Source: Moritella sp. F3 (GTDB taxonomy: Bacteria; Pseudomonadota; Gammaproteobacteria; Enterobacterales; Moritellaceae). Taken from it: a DNA stretch of 64,000 bases. Positions 1-8,791 of this stretch are shown here, piece after piece. The notes beneath the pieces were generated by a model. The model did not search any database and was not told the origin of the DNA. It saw only the letters and a list, made by a program, of their open reading frames with translations. Every line of letters begins with the position of its first letter. Within the stretch, counting starts at the first letter, position 1. The stretch is from positions 1 to 64,000 of the forward strand of contig NZ_BLRL01000001.1 in the NCBI RefSeq assembly GCF_015082335.1, read 5' to 3'. A program made the translations under genes and the position numbers.

Positions 1-441
1 CATTTATACCTATTTATAGTGATTAATTTGCGCTATTAATTTAAGGGGGGAATCAACAATATCTTGAAACAAATATAAAACAACTCTGTTTTTTGATATT
101 TCCTTGGTGGAATAAATCGTTGTTTTAAATGTTATTTTGATCTTGATGAATTAAGTTCAACTTAAATTTAATATTTACAATGTTATTTTAATGTAAATAA
201 TGGCGTGATCTGGAAGCGATAAATACTGAAAGTGTCGTTATTCATAACACCCAGTCGTAAATGGATGCGTTATTTAAATTGATATTAATCACGTATGTTT
301 ATATAAAGTTAATTATATTGGTGACAATAGTCACATGAAATGAAATTTCAGATAGTAAACTACACAAGTTACTTTACAGTGTGTATTAAGTTTTTAGTTT
401 AGCGTCTAGTTTAAATATTTCATTCAAAGGATGATTCGGAT
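1..441. other. AT-rich leader upstream of the chitobiase gene
   Basis: I see no open reading frame or stable hairpin here. The stretch is strongly AT-rich and ends in a ribosome-binding region (AAAGGATGATT at about 426-436) just before the chitobiase start at 442. It contains one CRP-like dyad, listed separately, which suggests that the promoter of the chitobiase gene lies in the last 150 bases. The upstream neighbour is outside the window. Confidence 0.6.
320..335. promoter_or_regulatory. Candidate CRP (cAMP receptor protein) binding site
   Basis: The sequence GGTGA-CAATAG-TCACA matches the CRP core TGTGA-N6-TCACA at nine of ten positions and keeps the dyad. It lies about 105 bases before the start of a chitin-sugar hydrolase, a class of gene commonly under catabolite control. 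No -10/-35 pair was assigned with certainty, so the role as activator site is an inference. Confidence 0.45.
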
Positions 442-3096
442 ATGAAAAAAACAACAATAGCACTTGGATTAAGTGCTGCTTTAGCTGGTTGTAGTGCGAC
501 ACAAAACGTAGCGTCAACACAGCAAGTCGTTGATACCATAGCTTCATCTATCGCTGTCTCTTATACGGTTAATCAAAAGCTTGAAGGCGACGCTGCTGCT
601 AAATGTAAATCGCTTGAAGCAGAGTGGTCGGCATGTCAGGATGTAACGATACAGTTGATGAATAGCGGTGCAGCGATTGAGTCTGCTGATTGGGAAATCT
701 ATTTTCATAGTATCCGTCGTATATTAGAAGTTAAATCACCAGAATTTACTATTGAACATATCAATGGTGATCTTCATCGACTCGCACCAACCGCTGAATT
801 CAAAGGTTTTGCAGAGAAGACAACAGTAGATGTTAACTTCATCGCTGAATATTGGTCATTGTTCGAAACAGATGTGATGCCGCGTTATTATGTGACAGCC
901 GAAAATGCAGATCCGAAAGTGATCAGTAATACAGATACTGAAGATATGTCAGAAATCATGACACCACTTACCGGTGAAAATCTGAAAAGACATGCTGGTG
1001 ATAACAACATCATCATGAACGCTAATACGCGTTTTGAGTCTAATGAAGCAACTGTACAATTATCAGCAGCCTCAGTCGCGAACAAAATCATTCCAACACC
1101 AGTATGGCAAGATGAAAAAGTAACAGGCTTTGCTGATTTAAGCGCCGGCATTAATATCCATGCACCAGCAATGCAACAACGCTCACTCGATGTTGTGACC
1201 CAACGATTTGAAAATTTTGGTATTAATGTAGCAGGTAGCTATCCTGTTAATATCACTATTGCCCCGCAACAACTAGCAGAAGAATACGCAATATCTGGCG
1301 GTTACACACTTAATGTTTCCGCTGACAGCACCGACGTTGTAGCCTTTGATAATGCTGGTGCACTTTATGCGTTGCAATCAATTGCGTCATTAGTCCCGTC
1401 TGATTTTGCTGTAAACAAAAGTATTCCACAAGTCAGTGTAAAAGATGCTCCAAATTTTGAGTATCGTGGTATGGAGGTTGATATTGCCCGTAACTTCCAC
1501 AGTAAAGAGTCACTATTGCGCTTAGTTGATCAAATGAGTGCGTATAAAATGAATAAATTCCACTTACATCTAACCGATGATGAAGGTTGGCGTTTAGCGA
1601 TCCCTGGTTTACCTGAATTAACAGATATCGGCGGAAAACGTTGCCATGATTTAGAAGAGAACACGTGTTTATTACCTCAATTGGGTTCAGGTCCAGACTC
1701 GGATAATCGTGGTACAGGTTATTTAACCAAAGCTGACTATATTGAGTTAGTGAAATATGCGCAGGCGCGTAATATTGAGGTTATTCCTGAAATTGATATG
1801 CCAGCCCATGCCCGTGCAGGTGTCGTGGCAATGGAAGCGCGTTACAACAAATACAAAGATTCAGATTTACAAAAAGCAGAAGAATATCGCCTAGCTGATC
1901 CAGATGACAAATCAGTATACACAACGATTCAATTCTATAATGATGGTATCCTAAATCCTTGTATGGATTCGACTTATAACTTCATCGGTAAAGTCATTGC
2001 AGAAGTTCAAGCGATGCATAAAGAAGCTGGTCAACCATTGAAAACATGGCATATGGGGGGCGATGAAGCGAAGAATATTCATCTTGGTAACGGTTTCGAA
2101 CAGACTGGCGGTACAACAGCTTGGAAAGGTGATAAAGACTTAACTAAGGAATCAATGCCTTGGGCTAAATCGCCACTGTGTGTAGCACAAGTAGCTGCAG
2201 ATGATAGTTTAGAAACACCACACGATCTTGGTCCTATGTTTGTTAAAAAAGTGGCTAACATCATTGCTGCTGCTGGTATTGAGAAAACGCAGTTATGGCA
2301 AGATGGGCTAAAAGACGTCGATGCTAAAGATTTACCAATAACAGCTGTCGCTAATGTGTGGGAAACCCTATATTGGGGCGGTGCAAACACGTCTAACCAT
2401 ATGATAGAAAAAGGTTTTGAAGTTGTACAATCGCACCCTGATTATCTGTATTTCGATTTTCCTTATGAAGTAAACTCAAAAGAACGTGGTTACTACTGGG
2501 CAACACGCTACACAGACAGTAAAAAGGTGTTTAAATTCTCACCGAATAATTTACCTCAAAACGCTGAAACATCAAAAGATCGTGACGGTAATAACTTTAA
2601 CATAAAGGGCGACACTGAAAACCGTGGTTACAATGGTATTTCTGGTCAGCTTTGGAGTGAATCAGTACGTACAGACGCACAATTTGAATACATGGTTTAC
2701 CCTCGTATCTTGCCATTAGCAGAACGCGCATGGCATAAAGCGTCATGGGAACTGGATTACGTTAAAGATCGCGAGTTCAAGGGTGGTGAAACAACGTTTG
2801 TTGATGCAAATAAACAACACACAGAATGGAACCAATTTGCAAATATCATCGGTCAGCGTGAATTAGCTAAAATTGACAAGGCAGGTGTTCAATATCGTCT
2901 GCCTGTGCCGGGTGGTAAAATTGAATCAGGTCAGTTATTCACTAACGTGGCGTTCCCTGGATTAGAAGTGCAATACAGTACGGATGCAGGTTCTACATGG
3001 ACTACATGGACAAAACCTGTTTCTGTAACATCTGCCGAATTAAGAACTGTGTCACCAGATGGCAAACGCTTCAGCCGTATTACCGAAGTAAAGTAA
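442..3096 (+). CDS. chb: Chitobiase / beta-N-acetylhexosaminidase, GH20 lipoprotein
   Basis: This 884-residue protein hydrolyses N,N'-diacetylchitobiose and short chitin oligomers to GlcNAc. A short signal peptide ends in a lipobox LAGC with Cys17 as the lipidation site, so the enzyme is probably anchored in the outer membrane facing the periplasm. The order of domains is an N-terminal chitobiase carbohydrate-binding-like domain (about 30-190), a GH20b domain (about 215-330), the GH20 barrel starting near residue 337 (EYRGMEVDIARNFH), and a C-terminal chitobiase Ig-like domain (about 800-884). The catalytic pair Asp541-Glu542 sits in HMGGDEAKN, as in Serratia chitobiase. Length is normal for the family. 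The start is preceded by a good ribosome-binding site. The gene stands alone, with a CRP-like site upstream. Confidence 0.95.
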   Translation: MKKTTIALGLSAALAGCSATQNVASTQQVVDTIASSIAVSYTVNQKLEGDAAAKCKSLEAEWSACQDVTIQLMNSGAAIESADWEIYFHSIRRILEVKSPEFTIEHINGDLHRLAPTAEFKGFAEKTTVDVNFIAEYWSLFETDVMPRYYVTAENADPKVISNTDTEDMSEIMTPLTGENLKRHAGDNNIIMNANTRFESNEATVQLSAASVANKIIPTPVWQDEKVTGFADLSAGINIHAPAMQQRSLDVVTQRFENFGINVAGSYPVNITIAPQQLAEEYAISGGYTLNVSADSTDVVAFDNAGALYALQSIASLVPSDFAVNKSIPQVSVKDAPNFEYRGMEVDIARNFHSKESLLRLVDQMSAYKMNKFHLHLTDDEGWRLAIPGLPELTDIGGKRCHDLEENTCLLPQLGSGPDSDNRGTGYLTKADYIELVKYAQARNIEVIPEIDMPAHARAGVVAMEARYNKYKDSDLQKAEEYRLADPDDKSVYTTIQFYNDGILNPCMDSTYNFIGKVIAEVQAMHKEAGQPLKTWHMGGDEAKNIHLGNGFEQTGGTTAWKGDKDLTKESMPWAKSPLCVAQVAADDSLETPHDLGPMFVKKVANIIAAAGIEKTQLWQDGLKDVDAKDLPITAVANVWETLYWGGANTSNHMIEKGFEVVQSHPDYLYFDFPYEVNSKERGYYWATRYTDSKKVFKFSPNNLPQNAETSKDRDGNNFNIKGDTENRGYNGISGQLWSESVRTDAQFEYMVYPRILPLAERAWHKASWELDYVKDREFKGGETTFVDANKQHTEWNQFANIIGQRELAKIDKAGVQYRLPVPGGKIESGQLFTNVAFPGLEVQYSTDAGSTWTTWTKPVSVTSAELRTVSPDGKRFSRITEVK

Positions 3097-3121
3097 TCTG
3101 ATTTTACAATGACTTAAAATA

Positions 3122-3153
3122 AGAGGTGATTGGATATTAATTCAGTCGCCTTT
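3122..3153 (+). terminator. Probable terminator after chitobiase
   Basis: An imperfect stem pairs AGAGGTGATTG with CAGTCGCCTTT, using a few G-U pairs. It starts 25 bases after the chitobiase stop codon and is followed by a weak T/A-rich stretch. It is placed as expected for an intrinsic terminator but the T tract is poor. Confidence 0.4.
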
Positions 3154-3241
3154 ATCACTTATGATACATAAAACACATTTCATAAATCGAATATAAAATC
3201 GCATGATTAAACTATGTGCGATATAACAAGAGACAATTAAG

Positions 3242-3799
3242 ATGAAACTAAAATTTTTAGCGCCACTATTATTACCACTCGCACTCACCGCTTGTTCGAA
3301 TACTTATGAAGACGCGAGCTCTGAACAATTTAAAGATATGGTTGCAGTAAAACAGACTTGGGAAGGGAAGCGTATCACTGGGCCTACAATTACATTGGCG
3401 CCTGAACCTGGCACCACACAAGCATTGTTTAAAGCAGATGCTTACATGTATGGCAGAGAAAGTAGCAACGAAAAGCATCAGATAGATACGCGTATTAACC
3501 TTTTAGTTAAACATACAGACTTTGGTTTTGAATACGGGTTTGTATCTATTAATGGTATGGAATCGGTAAAGATCAAACAAGAACGTGGCACATTTAGAAC
3601 TTGTGACGAGTTGTGTATTTTTGACCAAATGTTTTCGTTCTCGATTCCTGATTCAGTGAATACTTCCGAGAACCTTGTGATCAAATTGCAAGAGAAAGCA
3701 AACAGTAAACATGGTCCTGTAATTTCATTACCTGGTACCTATATGACGGGTTATGAGCAAGTTCAAGTCCAAAATAAAGTTGAAAATACCGCTAAATAA
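3242..3799 (+). CDS. Putative lipoprotein of unknown function
   Basis: This 185-residue protein starts with a hydrophobic signal peptide (residues 2-17) ending in LTAC, so Cys18 is a likely lipidation site and the mature protein is an envelope lipoprotein. The rest is polar and probably beta-rich, with two cysteines close together (CDELC near residue 121) that could form a disulphide. I recognise no known family. It has its own ribosome-binding site (AAGAGACAATTAAG) and stands about 145 bases after chitobiase, beyond a probable terminator, so it need not be co-transcribed with it. It converges with a small secreted protein gene across a shared hairpin. Confidence 0.75.
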   Translation: MKLKFLAPLLLPLALTACSNTYEDASSEQFKDMVAVKQTWEGKRITGPTITLAPEPGTTQALFKADAYMYGRESSNEKHQIDTRINLLVKHTDFGFEYGFVSINGMESVKIKQERGTFRTCDELCIFDQMFSFSIPDSVNTSENLVIKLQEKANSKHGPVISLPGTYMTGYEQVQVQNKVENTAK

Positions 3800-3842
3800 G
3801 ATCTTTAAATAGCTGGTGAAAATAATTCGCTTTAAGATCAAT

Positions 3843-3874
3843 AATTAGTACAAGGTTGTGTACTTGTACTAATT
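3843..3874. terminator. Perfect 12-bp hairpin between convergent genes
   Basis: AATTAGTACAAG (3843-3854) and CTTGTACTAATT (3863-3874) pair perfectly around an 8-base loop. The hairpin lies between the lipoprotein gene (+) and a small secreted protein gene (-), where a bidirectional terminator is expected. It lacks a long T run on either side, so an operator is an alternative. Confidence 0.5.
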
Positions 3875-3913
3875 GACGTTAATAATATGGTAGTACTGTG
3901 ATAGCTTTGACAA

Positions 3914-4087
3914 CTAACTGCTTTTGCGAGCCTCGCATATTTGCGCATAGGTTTTAATTATTTCACCATTGTGTAGTTTGCATTCTACTTCTGGCCCTAA
4001 TACTCCAGAACCTTGTCCTTCAGTTGCGCTCACATTGAATGTAGCTGAAGCGATAATAAACGTAATAGTTAAAATTAATTTGCTCAT
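3914..4087 (-). CDS. Small secreted protein, 57 residues, unknown function
   Basis: A complete 58-codon frame on the minus strand encodes a protein starting MSKLILTITFIIASATF. This is a classical signal peptide with a likely cleavage after NVSA (about residue 21), leaving a mature peptide of about 36 residues with two cysteines (positions 36 and 51) that could form one disulphide. A ribosome-binding-like AGGATCAG lies just upstream on the minus strand. No family is recognised. The coherent signal peptide, the start context and a hairpin just past the stop argue that this is a real gene despite its size. Confidence 0.6.
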   Translation of the reverse strand: MSKLILTITFIIASATFNVSATEGQGSGVLGPEVECKLHNGEIIKTYAQICEARKSS

Positions 4088-4226
4088 ACTGATCCTACTA
4101 TTCTTATAAGTTACACAGGTTTTATAAGTGAATACAGGTGTTTATCTATCTGCATTATGTCTTATATCTTAATAGTAGACAGTGATTAACAAACCACAAG
4201 TTTCCTAAATTAATTCATTATACAAA

Positions 4227-6029
4227 TTAAGATCTAGCTAAAATCACCTTATTACCTGCGTTATCAAACTGTAATTCACAGAGGCGTCGATATAATGTCG
4301 ATGACTCGATAAGCTGGTGATGGTTACCTTGTGCTATGACTTCCCCTTGATCCATGAGTAAAATAAGATCCGCATTAATCACTGTTGATAAACGGTGGGC
4401 AATAATCAATGTTGTTCTGTTTTGCATTAATTCTTCCAGTGCCGCTTGTACATGGTGCTCACTTTCAGCATCAAGTGCACTTGTTGCTTCATCTAACAAC
4501 AACACATCAGGGTCTTTTAAAATGGCTCGGGCTAGGGCGATTCGTTGTTTTTGCCCCCCTGATAAACGTACACCTTGCTCACCTAGAAAGCTGTCATAAG
4601 CTTCAGGTAATTGCAGAATAAATTCATGTGCATGAGCAAGTTTTGCTGCGGTAATTACTTGTTCATCTGTTGCTGTTGGATCGCCATAACGTATGTTATG
4701 CCAGACGTTAGAGCTAAACAAAACCGGGTGTTGAGGTACCATCCCCATACGTTCTCGTATTTGGTTTAGTGCTAATTCTTTAATATTTGAATGATTAAAT
4801 AGGACTTCACCTGATTGGGGATCATAGAAACGTTGCAGTAATTCAAATAAAGTCGTTTTACCTGCACCTGACGGCCCAACTAATGCGATCACTTTACCTC
4901 TGGGGATCTTTAAATTAATGGCTTTCAAGGCTGCAGTATTTGGTCGCGATGGGTAATAGAAATCCATGTTTTTAAATTCGATGATCGTCGTTTGGTTATC
5001 ATTGATTGGTTCAGGCTGTTGCGGTGATTGTATTTTACTGGTGACTTCGAGAAGTTCTAGCAGCCGAGTTGCAGAGCCTGCTGCACGCTGTAGTTCACCA
5101 TAAACTTCTGAGATCGTAGCAACTGACATGGCAACCATAATCGCGTAGAACACAAATGCGCCGAGCTCACCGCCCGTCATTTGGCCATTTAGTACATCCA
5201 TACCACCAATCCACAGCATAATACTGATCGCACTGAAAGTAAGAAAGATGACAATCGCAATCAATAACGACCGCTGCTTTATCCTGTCCTTGGCCACCGA
5301 AAATGCTTTTTCTACCTCATTGGCAAAAGATGCCTGTTCAGTTTTCTCATGGGTATAGCTTTGCACTACTTTAATATTTTGAATTATTTCGCCAGCATAG
5401 CTACCAATATCAGCAATAGCATCCTGACTATTAGCGGCTAATACCCTGACTTTTCGACCATAAATTAAAATTGGTATAAGAATGAAGGGGACAAAGGCAA
5501 TGACCCAAAGTGTTAGATTGACATTGGTGACGAGCAGCATAATTAAGCCGCCAATCAGCATCAATGCACTGCGAAGTGCCATTGAGAATGAAGAACCAAT
5601 GATAGATTGAAGTAATGTGGTATCTGTCGTTAATCTCGACATTATTTCGCCGCTTCTATTTTCTTCAAAATAGCTAGGGTGTAACTTAATCACCTGATTA
5701 AAAACCGCTTTTCTAATGTCAGCACTAACGCGTTCCCCCAACCATGACATCAGGTAAAACCGACTGAATGTGCCAAGCGCTAAGAGCGTGATTAGAGCAA
5801 TAAGTACTAATATAGCAGACTTTAATTGGGTTTCAGAGCCTGCGATAAAGCCATTGTCAATGACATATTTAACACCTTGGCCAAGTGATAAATTAATACC
5901 TGCAGTCAGTAATAACGCGAGTAGGGCATATAACACCATTAACTTATAGGGCTTAATAAAGGCAAAAATTGGCAATAAGCTCGTGAATGATGGTGTCTGG
6001 CTTATCTTATCCTTAAGTGAAGCACTCAT
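4227..6029 (-). CDS. MsbA-like ABC exporter, fused permease and ATPase
   Basis: This 600-residue half-transporter has an N-terminal six-helix exporter domain (about residues 20-320) and a C-terminal nucleotide-binding domain. The Walker A motif GPSGAGKTT is at 385-393, the signature LSGGQKQRIALARA and the Walker B segment VLLLDEATSALD follow, and the H-loop is IIAHRLST. It should act as a homodimer in the inner membrane. Sequence type and length fit the MsbA-related exporters found beside various genes in Vibrio and Shewanella, whose substrate (lipid or drug) is usually unknown. The gene is 18 bases downstream of the diguanylate cyclase gene on the same strand and may be co-transcribed with it. 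The substrate cannot be told from sequence. Confidence 0.88.
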   Translation of the reverse strand: MSASLKDKISQTPSFTSLLPIFAFIKPYKLMVLYALLALLLTAGINLSLGQGVKYVIDNGFIAGSETQLKSAILVLIALITLLALGTFSRFYLMSWLGERVSADIRKAVFNQVIKLHPSYFEENRSGEIMSRLTTDTTLLQSIIGSSFSMALRSALMLIGGLIMLLVTNVNLTLWVIAFVPFILIPILIYGRKVRVLAANSQDAIADIGSYAGEIIQNIKVVQSYTHEKTEQASFANEVEKAFSVAKDRIKQRSLLIAIVIFLTFSAISIMLWIGGMDVLNGQMTGGELGAFVFYAIMVAMSVATISEVYGELQRAAGSATRLLELLEVTSKIQSPQQPEPINDNQTTIIEFKNMDFYYPSRPNTAALKAINLKIPRGKVIALVGPSGAGKTTLFELLQRFYDPQSGEVLFNHSNIKELALNQIRERMGMVPQHPVLFSSNVWHNIRYGDPTATDEQVITAAKLAHAHEFILQLPEAYDSFLGEQGVRLSGGQKQRIALARAILKDPDVLLLDEATSALDAESEHHVQAALEELMQNRTTLIIAHRLSTVINADLILLMDQGEVIAQGNHHQLIESSTLYRRLCELQFDNAGNKVILARS

Positions 6030-6047
6030 GGTATTCCCTATGTATTA

Positions 6048-7868
6048 TTAAGTCGTCTCGACAGATTGGTATACTTTATTTTTGTTATTATTTTTAGCTA
6101 AGTACAAGGCTCTATCAGCATCATAAATCGTTTTATCTATGCTATCACGAAGCGCACTAAAACCGATACTTACTGTCAGATTACATTGCTTAAGATCGGA
6201 CTTTACCGCTGTTGTTTCGATACCACAACGAAATGCTTCTAATTTTTGGTGTGCCTGTAGCTCATCAGAGGCATAAAATAGTACGGCAAATTCTTCCCCC
6301 CCGTAACGTGAAGTCACGGCTCTATGATTAAAATAATGTTTGAGCATGTCTGCGGTTTTAATAATAACGCGGTCGCCAAATAAGTGACCAAAACTATCAT
6401 TAATTAATTTAAAATCATCAATATCGATCATAGCTAAATAAGAGTCAGCTGTCTTACATCTGATCTGGCACCCCATTTGCTGTCGTAAATATACCTTGTT
6501 CGTCAGCTGTGTCATTGCATCTTCACTTCTTATCTTTTGTGTTAACAGCATATTGATCAGGGCGCTTTGTGCATAGTTACGAAATATGTTCATGAATTGA
6601 GTCGATTTTAAATTGCTATTTGTCAGGTATAAGACACCAATAAGTTCGCCTTTGTTGTATAACGGGATTCGGGTACAGGTTTGGTGCGGTAAAATATCGG
6701 GTATTAATGGATCTTGTATCTTAAGAACTTCAACTTTATCTTGTTTTATTTCGAGGTATACCTCTTCTGCATTCAAACTTAAGTTGTGAAGCGGTTCTTC
6801 AAATTGTTGATTGTATGGATTATATATAATCAAAAACATATTATCGAAATGAGTTAACTCACTGGCCATTTGTGACAATGCAAGGTAGATATCCTCTAGT
6901 CTCGTTGAGGCTGATAATACTTGGCCCTTGTTATGGACACGGCTTGAGATGAAGTAAATCATTGATAGAACGCCTATCAATGCCAGTAATACAAAAGATA
7001 CCACGCCGATATTTAATACTTTATATTTCATATCTGCGTTGTTAGAATTTGAAAGTAATATCCACCCCAACTGGTTGTCAGCTTGGTATATACTAAATTT
7101 TGTCTGACCTTTATAAGTATAGTTAATGACGTTTTTTGTCGTTAATCCATTATTTAATTTTTTATTTGATTCCGCATCACTTACAACCCGTTCAAGTTCA
7201 TTTTCTGGAAGACTTATTGACTGAGTTGAAATTCTTGATGGGTTAGGGTGCATGACTATTTGGCCTGTTTTTGAATCCACGGCATAGACATAGCCATTCA
7301 TTAACGTTTTCAGTAAGGATAATTTGTCATATAAGCCGAGTATGTCTAATTCTAAGATAAGGCGGGCATTTTGCCCATTATTAAGCTTTAATAAACAGAC
7401 AAAGGCAACTGTCCACTTTTGAGTTTGCTCACTTTTATATAGTGATGAAATAAAAGGGGTTTCATAATCCATATCTTCATTAAACCAAGGACGTGAGCGG
7501 TTATCATCAGCATCGGCATTGTAGACATAATTAGTGGCATAATATTCATTTTCTGCGGTTAATAAACCAATTTCTAAGTACTTGTCTTCATTATTAAGTA
7601 TATGTTGGGCACTGAATAAAAAATCAGTTAAATTATAGTTATACTTGTACGTTTCCCCCAAAAGAAAAAGTTGGTTATTTACCGCGTTTAAGTGCTGGTC
7701 TAGGTATTCATTAGCAATATCTAAATTGTTTTCAGCTTGTTGGTAAGTATTTGTTTTTATATACTTATAATCAGAGTAACCAATATACATTAAACTAAAC
7801 ATGAGCAATGCTAACAGCGGGTAAATCATTGAAATGAAGAGTCTTGGTTGAAGATTTAAATGCAACAT
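6048..7868 (-). CDS. Membrane diguanylate cyclase with Cache-type sensor and GGDEF domain
   Basis: This 606-residue protein makes cyclic di-GMP from GTP. It has an N-terminal transmembrane helix (about 12-32), a periplasmic Cache-like sensor region (about 33-275), a second transmembrane helix (about 285-310), a GAF-like cytoplasmic linker, and a C-terminal GGDEF domain. The active-site motif GGEEF at residues 523-527 is intact. The usual inhibitory RxxD motif just before it is absent (the residues there read NHRAVTSRY), so product inhibition at that site is unlikely. The signal sensed is unknown. It lies directly upstream of an ABC exporter gene with an 18-base gap, suggesting one transcript. 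Confidence 0.9.
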   Translation of the reverse strand: MLHLNLQPRLFISMIYPLLALLMFSLMYIGYSDYKYIKTNTYQQAENNLDIANEYLDQHLNAVNNQLFLLGETYKYNYNLTDFLFSAQHILNNEDKYLEIGLLTAENEYYATNYVYNADADDNRSRPWFNEDMDYETPFISSLYKSEQTQKWTVAFVCLLKLNNGQNARLILELDILGLYDKLSLLKTLMNGYVYAVDSKTGQIVMHPNPSRISTQSISLPENELERVVSDAESNKKLNNGLTTKNVINYTYKGQTKFSIYQADNQLGWILLSNSNNADMKYKVLNIGVVSFVLLALIGVLSMIYFISSRVHNKGQVLSASTRLEDIYLALSQMASELTHFDNMFLIIYNPYNQQFEEPLHNLSLNAEEVYLEIKQDKVEVLKIQDPLIPDILPHQTCTRIPLYNKGELIGVLYLTNSNLKSTQFMNIFRNYAQSALINMLLTQKIRSEDAMTQLTNKVYLRQQMGCQIRCKTADSYLAMIDIDDFKLINDSFGHLFGDRVIIKTADMLKHYFNHRAVTSRYGGEEFAVLFYASDELQAHQKLEAFRCGIETTAVKSDLKQCNLTVSIGFSALRDSIDKTIYDADRALYLAKNNNKNKVYQSVETT

Positions 7869-8171
7869 ATTTACCTAGGGAATTATATTCACGCAAAAAT
7901 GGTGAATTGAATTAGCAAATGGGAAAGTACCAATTAGGTGTTAATAATAACAAACTATCAAGTAAATAGAATGATTACATATAGAAAACAAACGCTTAGT
8001 CTCATAAATAACAGGCTGTCATTAAGATGCATAAACAATAATAAGTAATGATTAATAATTCAAAATCGTGCTAGCAATTGAGCCACTAATAGATGACAAC
8101 TTTTTATAAATTTTGTTGTCTTAAATTCATCTACTTGAGTAATTCCTTCTATTAATAAGAGTGATACCTAT
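7869..8171. other. Divergent intergenic region, nothing recognised
   Basis: This 300-base AT-rich stretch separates the divergently transcribed diguanylate cyclase and TerB-like genes and must hold both promoters. I found no convincing hairpin, operator or small reading frame in it. Confidence 0.5.
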
Positions 8172-8618
8172 ATGTTTAAAGCACTACACAATTTGTTTAA
8201 ACAGATCTCAGAAGACTCGACATCGTCAAACATTGCAGATGAGCAGGCCTTTGAGTTATCGATGGCAGCTTTATTATGTGAAGTGGCTAGTGCAGATAGT
8301 GAGACCAATGAAGAAGAAAGCATTGCTAAAACACATCAACTTTCGTTGTTACTGAATATAGATACCGATAGAGCAAGTACGTTGTTAGCCACAGCTAAAA
8401 AGAACAGTGAAGAGGCAGTTTCTATTTATGAGTTCACATCCAAGCTACGAAATGTTGAATATAAACAAAGGTATGTACTTATAGAATCTATGTGGCATGT
8501 GGCTTATGCGGACGGTATTATTGATCCATATGAAGAAGCTTTGATTAGACAAGTAGCTGATCTTATTTACATTACACATTCAGATTACATTAAGGCTAAA
8601 TTAGCGGCGTGTGTGTAG
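8172..8618 (+). CDS. TerB-family (tellurite-resistance-like) protein
   Basis: This 148-residue, all-helical acidic protein matches the TerB/DjlA N-terminal fold. It shows two repeated acidic helix-loop patterns, one around AALLCEVASADSETNEEE (about residues 32-49) and one around HVAYADGIIDPYEEALI (about 110-126). These Asp/Glu-rich pockets are thought to bind metal in the family. It has no signal peptide or membrane segment and is probably cytoplasmic. A single-gene unit, it ends in front of a strong bidirectional hairpin. Its role in the cell is not known; TerB-like proteins are linked to envelope and stress functions. Confidence 0.8.
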   Translation: MFKALHNLFKQISEDSTSSNIADEQAFELSMAALLCEVASADSETNEEESIAKTHQLSLLLNIDTDRASTLLATAKKNSEEAVSIYEFTSKLRNVEYKQRYVLIESMWHVAYADGIIDPYEEALIRQVADLIYITHSDYIKAKLAACV

Positions 8619-8722
8619 CTGTCACTTATTTGGACTATGGTTGTTGAGAGTTGGCCCCTGTTACAAAATCTGTCCATCTGTAGCTCAATCATTCAGAAAT
8701 TAAACAAAGTATCAAATAAAAA

Positions 8723-8761
8723 AATAGCAGGTCTACTATATACATACAGTAGCCTGCTATT
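8723..8761. terminator. Bidirectional intrinsic terminator
   Basis: AATAGCAGG (8723-8731) pairs with CCTGCTATT (8753-8761), and inside it CTACT pairs with AGTAG, with one bulged T. On the minus strand the hairpin is followed by a long T-rich run (complement of AAATAAAAAAA), fitting termination of the Hsp70 operon. It also lies downstream of the TerB-like gene on the plus strand. Confidence 0.75.
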
Positions 8762-8791
8762 CAAATCACATATATCTATCTTTAAAAAGCA

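Noticed and set aside
888..1151. Minus-strand frame inside chitobiase
   Set aside because: Shadow of the chitobiase gene: no ribosome-binding site, low-quality protein and complete overlap with a well-supported enzyme.
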